Of a stretch of DNA of 64,000 nt, positions 20,265-28,490 are shown in pieces. The translations under genes and the position numbers were made by a program. Source of the DNA: Eunapius fragilis (Eukaryota; Porifera; Demospongiae; Spongillida; Spongillidae); assembly GCA_963681505.1 (NCBI GenBank), contig OY811974.1, positions 4,327,271 to 4,391,270 on the forward strand, read 5' to 3'. The notes below the pieces were generated by a model. It ran no database searches. It was not told the origin of the DNA and saw nothing but the letters and a program-made list of their open reading frames with translations. Numbering within the stretch: position 1 is the stretch's first letter; the number at the start of each line of letters is the position of its first letter.

Positions 20265-20635
20265 CTTTAACCCTTTCGCCTCTCCCACAGAAACGTATTA
20301 TAGTTGGATTGTACACTAAGAGAGCTTCAATTTGATGACAACAATAGCCATACACGTTCTGTAAGTAGGGAGTTATGAGTCTTCAAAGTGGAAAGCAATT
20401 AATTATTCATGACGGTGTTAATTCGTAAACCGCTCGTGAGATTTTAAAAATTAATGCGTTAAAGTAACATCCATATTAGGTCAAGCAAATATGATAAATT
20501 GCACACAAATCTGAGGGGTACATGCCGATTCATTTGTGTCAGGACATGGAATGACCCAGTGATCACATAAGCTTTCACTACTCTCCCCCTGTTTCCATGG
20601 TATCAGTCCTTATACACTCTGACCTCTCCCTGCAG

Positions 20636-20695
20636 GAGTCTATAAGATCACATAGGCAATGTGATGACCTCCAACATCAGTTGTCCCAACAGAAG
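20636..20695 (+). CDS. Coiled-coil exon B, copy 2
   Basis: 60 nt between CCCTGCAG and GTACAC, encoding ESIRSHRQCDDLQHQLSQQK; it differs by one residue (H for Q) from copy 1. Exons A (8466) and B here were originally under 1 kb apart and are now separated by the two foldback insertions. Confidence 0.55.
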
Positions 20696-21018
20696 GTACA
20701 CCTACATTTGTGATGTCCTGAATCTAGTTGTGTTTGTGTGTGTGTGTATGTGTGGGTGTGGGTGTGGGTGCAGATTATAAATCCACAAATGGGATCCAGG
20801 CAGTGAAAAGGGACCTAGTATATAATTACAAATTTCATGTCCAGTGCATAGGAAAACAGTTGTATAGGACATGGCATCTCTTAGAAAATGAAATATGTGC
20901 TGTCTCTATCCCATATGTTCCATGTGCTTATATTTGCTTTGGGTCGCTACATTTCATCATCATACATGTATCAGGGGAACTATTCCACACATGTATCTCA
21001 CCCTCCACACCCTTACAG

Positions 21019-21096
21019 GAGTCCAGTGATGTCATCATTTCAGGACTGAGGAGTGAGTTGAACCAGAATCTGGAGGAGATGACATCATATCATCAG
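21019..21096 (+). CDS. Coiled-coil exon C, copy 2
   Basis: 78 nt with the standard CCCTTACAG and GTGACT borders. It reads ESSDVIISGLRSELNQNLEE and ends MTSYHQ, lacking three codons (SSL) present in the other copies while keeping phase 0. Confidence 0.55.
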
Positions 21097-21291
21097 GTGA
21101 CTTTATCCACTATGGGTAGAGCTCGATCATATTGGATGGCCTGGGTACCCTTAACCTAGGGGGGTTGGGGGGAGGGTACATGTAGTTCATTATTGTTCTA
21201 TGTACATCACCACATGTACCGTACAGTAGCGGTCAAAAAAAGCATTACGTTTCGTTTTCGTAGAACGATCGTTTTACAGTAGCGTTTGGTT

Positions 21292-22598
21292 TTAAAAAAC
21301 GAAGTCAGAACGAAGTCGATACGAAGCCGATCTTGACACCTTTTTCGTTAACGATGTGCGCGCATTTATAGCATCGTTGATTTTTACGGACCAACGATAC
21401 ATGTACGTGTGAACGATGACGTTTAGGAGTAAGTATTGGCAATACGCGCTTCCACGAAACGTCCATCCAAGGGAGGTCCTGCAGCGTAAAATGGTGCGGA
21501 GGTTAATTCTGTACCCGCGTGACAAAAGCAATTGGTGCAACACGTGTGCAGTCTAGTCTCGTACCCAGACCCAGATTCCCAACAGCTGCGGATGGATTAC
21601 ATCACCGCTACGTGGAAAGTGGGTCTGGCTCATAGGTCGAACTTTTTTGTTCTGTGGATCCTAGATTTTGGAGAACCAATCAAATTGCAGCCCGTAGTGA
21701 CGTCACGGTGCTACTTAATTACCAGTGTAATTGCCTTCCATAGCTAGCTATAGTAGTACTCTAATTGGAGCCTTCTCCTCGAGGGTGACTGTTTTTAAGG
21801 CTTTAATACCCGCTCGGGTCTGAGCAAACAAGCCTCCATGGTGGGCAGGAGCGTTACAAGGACAAGGACGCGCCCGCGACTGCGCACGGCTAGAAACTCG
21901 ATGAGAACGGGAGAGGCGAGTGGAAGCCAGGCCGCCTGCCCCTATCATCCCGAAAAACCTCAGCCTCAACGTTCCTTTCTATCTTTTGGAGCAGCTGCTT
22001 CCTGCGTGCTTTCTGGAACTAAATTGTTTAAGGTGTACTGTTTCTCATGCCACAGTCATAAAAGGACATGTGCCTGTTGGGAGCTTCCTAATTATTTCTA
22101 GGCGCTCGGTGGAATGCACGTTCTTTCTGTGTTTTGAGCAAGGTAATTAGTTATGACGACACGGTAATTAGTATATGACGACAAAAAACGACACCCCATT
22201 TTTGTGACGACACAAAGATTGCGTAACACTCAGGATCCACAGAACAAAAAAGTTCGACCTATGAGCCAGACCCACTTTCCACGTAGCGGTGATGTAATCC
22301 ATCCGCAGCTGTTGGGAATCTGGGTCTGGGTACGAGACTAGTGTGCAGTCGTTTCATCATCCTTTCTCGTCTCTTCTTCCACTATTGCCTTTACTTCAGC
22401 AGTGAGTTTTGAGGGTCTACCCGATCCCGATCGTCGACATATTGATTTCGTTTGACGGTACTTCTTTATGAAGATCGCTACGTTCTGTCGCGCACAATAA
22501 ATGTTCTCCGCTTGAAGATATCGAGCGATAGTTGGAGCTTTCAAACTCTTGAAATGGTAGAAGAGTATTCGCAGCTTCGTATACTCACTATACACCAT
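21292..22598 (-). pseudogene. Tc1-like transposase N-terminus, split by a MITE
   Basis: MVYSEYTKLRILFYHFKSLK and KYRQTKSICRRSGSGRPSKL form the two helix-turn-helix parts (22598 down to about 22350). After the MITE the frame continues as HQLLLSRGYRINLRTILRCR and GWTFRGSAYCQ (down to about 21400). It has no catalytic domain, so the MITE must move by a transposase supplied elsewhere, if it moves at all. Confidence 0.65.
21553..22341. mobile_element. hAT-type MITE with 8-bp duplication
   Basis: Ends CTAGTCTCGTACCCAGACCC and its inverted copy; terminal repeats extend about 115 bp (to about 21670 and from about 22225). TGTGCAGT is duplicated (21545-21552, 22342-22349). The uninterrupted sister element at 49512 shows the unoccupied sequence. 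An 8-bp duplication is established for hAT. Short frames inside are not convincing genes. Confidence 0.85.
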
Positions 22599-22869
22599 TT
22601 TCTAAACACGTGCGCTCACGTACCGATTATATAAAAACAGTGGCGATTAGTAAAACGGCATCAATCGTTTATATAATCTACAAACGATATTTTGTAAAAC
22701 GATGTTTGAACGATGTTCGAACGATGTTCGACCGATTCCGTTCAATCGTGCTACGATCGTTCTACGAAAACGAAACGTAATGCTTTTTTTGACCGCTACT
22801 GTAGGTGTGTGGAATGCTTAAATCAAACCTTCCCCCTCCCTCCTCCCTCCTCCCTACCTTTATGACCAG

Positions 22870-22974
22870 GCTGAGAAGGATAGAGCTAAAGCATTGGAAC
22901 ATGAACTGGAGGGAGCTAGGGTCATCATTCATCAGGCAGCCATAAAGGAGAGGGAAGCAGCAAAGCAATTTGAG
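22870..22974 (+). CDS. Coiled-coil exon D, copy 2 (best preserved)
   Basis: 105 nt, phase 0, between TATGACCAG and GTGATT. It encodes AEKDRAKALEHELEGARVII then HQAAIKEREAAKQFE, a typical amphipathic charged helix. This copy defines the intact exon; those at 3985 and 23364 have drifted in the second half. Confidence 0.6.
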
Positions 22975-23363
22975 GTGATTTTACATTGTTGGTATCATAC
23001 ACTATACATAGACCTACCAGCCTATTACTCTGCTTATACATTTTGATGGCAGTAAATCCCTGTAACTGTTATTAAATCGAATGCTTGATGCTGTACATTG
23101 ACATAAATGTACACATACAGTCACTTTACTTTCAGTATCTGATATACAGGTGCCGGGCGTTAGGTAAAGTATACATTAGTTAGATGTTTGGGCCTACTCC
23201 TTTGTATTGGCTGTCTAAATATACATGTAGCTTTCCTGATGTGTTCAGACACACAAGGTTTATGGAAATTAGTGTTCCATAAACCTTGTTATTTAAACCC
23301 AATAGTGTGTGTTAGGTATACCCAACTAGGTAGCCTTTGGCACTTGTAGACTAAGGATAACAC

Positions 23364-23462
23364 CTCCAAATTCCAACCCATAAAATGATATATAGCTACC
23401 TCAATGATGGCCCTAGCTCCCTCCAGTTCATGTTCCAATGCTTTAGTTCTATCCTTCTCAGC
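23364..23462 (-). CDS. Coiled-coil exon D, inverted copy
   Basis: AEKDRTKALEHELEGARAII then EVAIYHFMGWNLE on the minus strand, 99 nt, with TGACCAG before and GTGTTA after it. It lies in an inverted segment (about 22985-23650) that stops at the point where exon C would end, so the inversion or duplication broke there. Confidence 0.45.
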
Positions 23463-23908
23463 CTGGTCATAAAGGTAGGGAGGAGGGAGGAGGGAGGGAG
23501 AATGTTTGATTACACATACATGTAAGCATTTCACTCACCTGCAGTACATGTGGTGATGTACATACAGCAGTAATGAACTACCCCTCCCCCACCCCCTAGT
23601 TAAGGGTACCCAGGCCATCCAATATGATCGAGCTCTACCCATGGTGGATAAAATCACTGGCACTTGTACATGTATACTAGATACTGAAAGTAAAGTGTTA
23701 AATGAATAGCATGTGTACATTTGCGTTAATGTACAGCATCAAGCATTGAATTTTAATAACCGTTACAGGGCCGTCAAAATTTATAAGCAGAGTTATAGGC
23801 TTGTACAGTATCGGTCAATAAAAAGTTAACGCTAGGTAGTACTCGTAATACCTAAGTAGAAAGTTACGTTGCGGAGTAATGTTTTGCATATTTGTGGTAG
23901 TACCTTAC

Positions 23909-24427
23909 CAGGGTTCGACGTAAGGCCGGTCATTAATGACATTCATTTACGTGGTATGACTATCATAGCATGTTTATGCAGCTAACATAACATGTTATGA
24001 TACCAACGCGTCATTAACTACAGCCCACACAAACCCATAAGGATAAAACACGTACATGTACTAATAGGCTCATCTGGATCCATTGCAGATCGCAAAACAA
24101 CGGGAATGTGTTTATACATGCATACGTATCGATATGTACTAATCACCCAGAGCGCTGTGCGTAGGACTGTATAATAAGCCCATTGTTTACTTGAACAATG
24201 GAGACCTCTTTCATGCAATGTAGATATATATGTTAACGCGTGGTGAGACTGGTAACCGTGGTACATGTAATCATGGATACTTTCGTTAGATCATCGTATT
24301 TCCACCGAATTCTCTACGTCCGCCATTTACGGCGACGTATAATGACGCTTTTTGTAATTTACATAATTACCGACAATCGTCATCAAAATATGAATGTCAT
24401 TAATGACCGGCCTTACGTCGAACCCTG
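23909..24427. mobile_element. MITE with CAGGGTTCGA ends
   Basis: Ends CAGGGTTCGACGTAAGGCCG and its inverted copy, with about 38 bp of terminal repeat. CTTAC is repeated outside both ends (23904-23908, 24428-24432). CAGGG-type ends suggest hAT; the 5-bp duplication is shorter than the usual 8 bp, though hAT subgroups with 5- and 6-bp duplications have been described. Confidence 0.7.
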
Positions 24428-24545
24428 CTTACATTGCGCAAGTGAAACATAATGTTTCAACAACTAAACATATGTTTCACGTTTCTTTATCGTCTTAAAG
24501 TACCCACGTTTTTACGATATAATGAGCCAATCATTTTTTTTTAAA

Positions 24546-24850
24546 GTGGTGGGGTTAATGCACTAAGCCGCAAACAGGGTCTATGGGTGTGGTCACAGAG
24601 TGAGAAGTGGTGGGGTTAATGCACTCAGCAGCAAACAGGGTCTATGGGTGTGGTCACAGAGAGAGAAATGGTGGTTTTAATGCACTAAGCCGCAAACAGG
24701 GTCTATGGGTGTGGTCACTGAGTTTGAAGTGGTGGGGTTAATGCACTAAGCCGCAAACAGGGTCTATGGGTGTGGTCACAGAGTGAGAAATGGTGGGGTT
24801 AATGCATTAAGCCAAGTAGTGAGGTGTGGGTGGATTAAGTGAGATGTACA
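24546..24850. repeat. 61-bp tandem repeat, five copies
   Basis: The unit starts GTGGTGGGGTTAATGCACTA and contains GGGTCTATGGGTGTGGTCAC. The last copy is partial. Very low divergence between copies implies recent expansion. Confidence 0.9.
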
Positions 24851-25059
24851 GCTGCTTAGAGGTTTACTTGTTTACAGGAAAACAATTTCATATGGACCCC
24901 TCCCTCTTTACATATGGGCTTGTATATGAAGGTAACAAGAAATAATAAAATTGCTTTACAAACTGAACTTCAAGCACTCAATAACCAGTAGCATCACCCT
25001 TCAGTTATATAGCTTTAGGGATTACTTTTCTTAAGTGTCCTATGTATTTAGCACACACA

Positions 25060-26110
25060 GATGGTGTCACTGTCCTTGATCCCTCTAATAAGTTCTTCCT
25101 TGTTTTTAGGCTTCACCTCTCTCCGCATATACTCCTTCAATTCATGCCATAGTAGGATTGAGGTCAGGTAATTCAGCAGGGGTCCTCCACCAATTCACTT
25201 GCTTCTCCTTCAAAACTGCTGTGCTAACTTAGATGTGTGCTTTGGATCATTATCAGCCATGAAACGATGCGAGGTTGGAAAATTACGTGCTAGGAACGGC
25301 AGCAAGGTCGTCTCCAAGATGTTAACATAGAGCGGAGAATCCATAATCGCGTCAAATATGCACAGTTTAGCTGGTCCTTTCAAGCTGATTGCCCCCCAAA
25401 CATGTACTTTGACAGGATGTTTTGGTCTGTAACAATAAGCATAGATATTCTAACTATGATAAGTGGTAAAAATTGTACTATTGCGTTCAGTAACTCGGCT
25501 TCGGTTTAGGTGGTTGCCCAAATTTTCAACAGCATGTCCTTCGGTGACTTTCTAACTGAATAGAAGACTCATTTGTCCATATAACGTCGGAGAAGTTGTC
25601 CTGCTGATGTTCCTGGCATCATTCAAAGCGTTTGACCTTGTTGCCTTCCCTATCAAACCGCAAGCGGTATAAGACATGTTCGCTATATATGAACCTGTAG
25701 GTAAAGTTGTACCTGATGATTTAGCAATAAGCGCTGCCCCTGAACACCCATCCGAGGCTTTGCAAAATGGTGCGAAGCGAAAGTTTATGATCGACCTATG
25801 AAAACTTGGACTATATTAATCCAAATAATACGCACCTTTCTGTGCGCGAAGCTGAACAGCGGTCGTTTCATCGTCAAGCTGCATTTGTGCCTCCACGATC
25901 CTCTACACCTCATCAGTAATCTCTGTAGGTCCACCAGATCCACGGCGGCGCGCCAGTTCCACATTTTTCAAACCTTTTTAGGAATCTATAAATACCTACA
26001 TGGCTAACGATCAACCCTTCCCCCAACAAAAGATTCCTATAGTTTCTACTCTTACACCCCTGTTGATGATAGAATAAAATCCTTTGCTTCACGTAGTCCG
26101 TAAACACCAT
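25060..26110 (-). pseudogene. Tc1-type transposase, broken
   Basis: The start is MVFTDYVKQRILFYHQQG with VSHVGIYRFLKRFEKCGT (helix-turn-helix). Further left come pieces reading VHVWGAISLKGPAKLCIFDA, RFMADNDPKHTSKLAQQF, and WHELKEYMRREVKPKNKEEL, the classical Tc1 catalytic landmarks, with frameshifts and stops between them. It probably belongs to the element at 23806-31514. Confidence 0.7.
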
Positions 26111-26253
26111 CGCTATGATCCAAACAGTGGCAGTATTGTCTGACGCAATGCGTGTGGCGGATACATGTATGTACCTGTGCTTTAGCAGCTGCCCAACCTG
26201 ACAACTTGTTCTCAATATGTTTTCGTGTTATGCGTTGCCATAAGGTAACGCAT

Positions 26254-26366
26254 CTCCCTCCCCATGCTCCCAGTACAGCACTACCCCTTAACCACACATA
26301 GGTATAGCGTCATTGTGCACGCCTGCAAACACAAGGAACAAACACAACACACACACAAGATCAATA
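26254..26366 (-). repeat. Split repeat B2 of the Ngaro-type element
   Basis: 113 bp, CTCCCTCCCCATGCTCCCAG to ACACAAGATCAATA; matches B1 at 26844-26956. Confidence 0.9.
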
Positions 26367-26678
26367 CAATTACAACCCATCAATAACATGGAGCGAGGGT
26401 CAGCCAAACAACACATATATTTAGAGGGGTGGACCCCACACACCCTCAAGGGAAAAACCTGGTGCGCAGATAAAAAACCCTTTGGGAAAAAATCTGCACT
26501 TCAGGAAAAGCCTTAAAACAAGCACGCTCCCTAACCCTAAACACCTAATAACTATCACAGTCAATTCTTCCATCACATCATGATCTGATAGGCTGTCAAG
26601 GAAACCTCAACTGAGATGAGAACTGTTCTGCAGGGGCAAAGAACACACACAAATACAAGAACACACACAACACCAACA

Positions 26679-26843
26679 AAAAAGTTTGCAGCACGTGCAC
26701 GACACTTAGACTGAGCCCAAAGCCCCGCTCATACCTATTTAAACCCCCCACCACGTGGCTATCACGTGCCGTACAACCAATCACATATGGAGGGAGCATA
26801 TTTTCTGTCTAATTCACCGTGTTCAACCGACAGAAACGTATAT
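26679..26843 (-). repeat. Split repeat A2 of the Ngaro-type element
   Basis: 165 bp ending GACAGAAACGTATAT, directly abutting B1; matches A1 at 31238-31402 apart from about one base (GAGCATATTTTC here, GAGCATAGTTTC in A1). Confidence 0.9.
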
Positions 26844-26956
26844 CTCCCTCCCCATGCTCCCAGTACAGCACTACCCCTTAACCACACATAGGTATAGCGT
26901 CATTGTGCACGCCTGCAAACACAAGGAACAAACACAACACACACACAAGATCAATA
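26844..26956 (-). repeat. Split repeat B1 of the Ngaro-type element
   Basis: 113-bp copy of B2. It begins just downstream of the recombinase stop codon. Confidence 0.9.
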
Positions 26957-26978
26957 GATGTACAAAGAACGGGCCTAG

Positions 26979-27965
26979 TTATATACCCAGGCTTTTTGAG
27001 ACCTCTAAGCGTCTCTGTAGGGAATCTTTAACATACCCGTCTTTAGCGGATTCGGATTTCCAGCGACCATGTCGCTTAAATAACCTGTCTTGCACACCAC
27101 AATTGGCTGCTGCAGTGGCACCACCAGCACGAAGGCTGTGCATGCCAAACAGGGCTGGATCAAAACCAAGCTTTGCTATTTTATCCAACAGTAATTCCCT
27201 TAGCCTAGAGTAACTGAGGCCACCTGTCTTACGCAAGCCTTCTCCCTCCTTTGTCTTTACAATTCCCCTAAACACCAAACCTGGGGATGAATGATCTAAC
27301 TTTCCTATACGAAAATATCTCTCCATCATAGACACAGGGCATGTTACTAACCCAGTGCGTGCAATGACTAATGACGCACCCTCCCGGTATTGGTCAGTCT
27401 TACTGGACTGCACATTTATCGACATGCCCTCTGTATTGAAGATAATATCAGAGCATTTGAGCTTCACCAGCTCATTACAACGCAGGAAACCTGCAAAAGC
27501 CACCAAACAAACAGCCAGCAATCTGACTTCAGACAAAGGTGGGTCTGGCCCAGCAGCCTCCACCATGGCCTTCAACATGTCAGCCGTCACTGGTTCCTTC
27601 CGAACCTTAGGTTTAGCCAGGATCCGTTTCAGACCCTCCACCATACATTTAACTAAGGGTGACCCTCCTAATTGTTGCAACCCTGCTAGCTCATGCAACC
27701 ATGATAGAGCATGCACTGCCTCCTCTACTGCTGCCTTACTCCCCGTGGACTCACTAAGGTGCTGCAAATACAGCACCAAATGCCTCTCTTGAACTGGGAA
27801 GCTAGGGACCCCTTGTCTAGCATCCGCCCAGACTTTCCACCGCTGGTACGCCCCGAGGTACTTCTTTGTGGTACTGTCTGCCCTACTCCTCAGCACTGTT
27901 GCGGGTAGAGCCTTGGCCAGCCTCCTCAGTTCGGGGTCCTCCAGATTACTCAGTAGAGGCCACAC
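26979..27965 (-). CDS. Tyrosine recombinase of the Ngaro-type element
   Basis: A phage-integrase-fold recombinase that would insert the retrotransposon's circular cDNA. In the 328-residue numbering from 27965, the catalytic set is Arg162 (GFLRCNELVKLK), His276-Arg279 (MHSLRAGGATAAAN), His299 (RHGRWKSES) and Tyr311 (KDGYVKDS). The N-terminal core-binding domain contains TTKKYLGAYQRWKVWAD. The listed start is a GTG; the frame stays open upstream to about 28035 (SPNADVFASGVWP) without an ATG, so the real start is probably reached by splicing or another route from the upstream ORF. Confidence 0.85.
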   Translation of the reverse strand: MWPLLSNLEDPELRRLAKALPATVLRSRADSTTKKYLGAYQRWKVWADARQGVPSFPVQERHLVLYLQHLSESTGSKAAVEEAVHALSWLHELAGLQQLGGSPLVKCMVEGLKRILAKPKVRKEPVTADMLKAMVEAAGPDPPLSEVRLLAVCLVAFAGFLRCNELVKLKCSDIIFNTEGMSINVQSSKTDQYREGASLVIARTGLVTCPVSMMERYFRIGKLDHSSPGLVFRGIVKTKEGEGLRKTGGLSYSRLRELLLDKIAKLGFDPALFGMHSLRAGGATAAANCGVQDRLFKRHGRWKSESAKDGYVKDSLQRRLEVSKSLGI

Positions 27966-28042
27966 CCCTGAGGCAAATACATCTGCATTGGGTGAGAAGT
28001 AGGAGAAGTTATTTAGGTTAGAGACTGTTGTTCAGCCAAATT

Positions 28043-28440
28043 TAAAGCCAAAAGGCTAACAACAAGTCGATATTCCAGATCGACAAAGCCAAAAGGCTAA
28101 CAGCAAGTCGATATTCCAGATCGACAAAGCCAAAAGGCTAACAGCAAGTCGATATTCCAGATCGACAAAGCCAAAAGGCTAACAGCAAGTCGATATTCCA
28201 GATCGACAAAGCCAAAAGGCTAACAGCAAGTCGATATTCCAGATCGACAACCAATAGGCTAACAACAAGTTGCTATTTCAGATCGACAAAGCCAAAAAGT
28301 CTAACAACAAGTAGATATTCCAGATCGACAGAGCCAAAATGCTAGCAACAGTCGATACTCCAGATCGACAAAGCCAGAAGGCTGTTAAACAACAAATCAA
28401 TGCTCTAGATTGACAAAGTCACACGACTAATATTGGATAT
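28043..28440 (-). repeat. Tandem hairpin array between RT and recombinase ORFs
   Basis: Eight to nine copies of a unit of about 42 bp: AAAGCCAAAAGGCTAACAGC then AAGTCGATATTCCAGATCGAC. Each unit contains the inverted pair GTCGAT...ATCGAC and the pair AGCC...GGCT, so the RNA would form two short hairpins per unit. Copies are nearly identical at the low-coordinate side (28043-28250) and decay towards the RT stop. Confidence 0.85.
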
Positions 28441-28490
28441 CACAATCAACACAAAGCCACTAATAGTGGATACACCTGCTCGACACACCG

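Larger units (their letters stand above)
12842..20557. mobile_element. Palindromic foldback element (about 2 kb before nested insertions)
   Basis: Ends GGGTCATTCCATGTCCTGAC and its inverted copy lie between direct repeats AGTG (12838-12841, 20558-20561). The unit near 3222-3240 shows the uninterrupted target (GTGGTAGTGATCAC). Left arm: 12842-13361 plus 13944 to about 14430. Right arm: about 14430-15145 plus 20265-20557. Each arm is about 1 kb once the two nested insertions are removed. No transposase is recognised. Confidence 0.75.
21224..22801. mobile_element. Tc1-like MITE, interrupted by an hAT-type MITE
   Basis: Ends CAGTAGCGGTCAAAAAAAGC and its inverted copy lie inside TA (21222-21223, 22802-22803). 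The equivalent site at 3905-3920 is empty (CATGTACTGTAGGTGTG). Without the nested insertion it is about 780 bp and closely matches the element at 49188-49979. It encodes only the N-terminal part of a Tc1-like transposase on the minus strand. Confidence 0.85.

Noticed and set aside
28043..28440. CRISPR-like regularly spaced repeats
   Set aside because: Units are contiguous tandem copies without unique spacers, in a eukaryotic retrotransposon.
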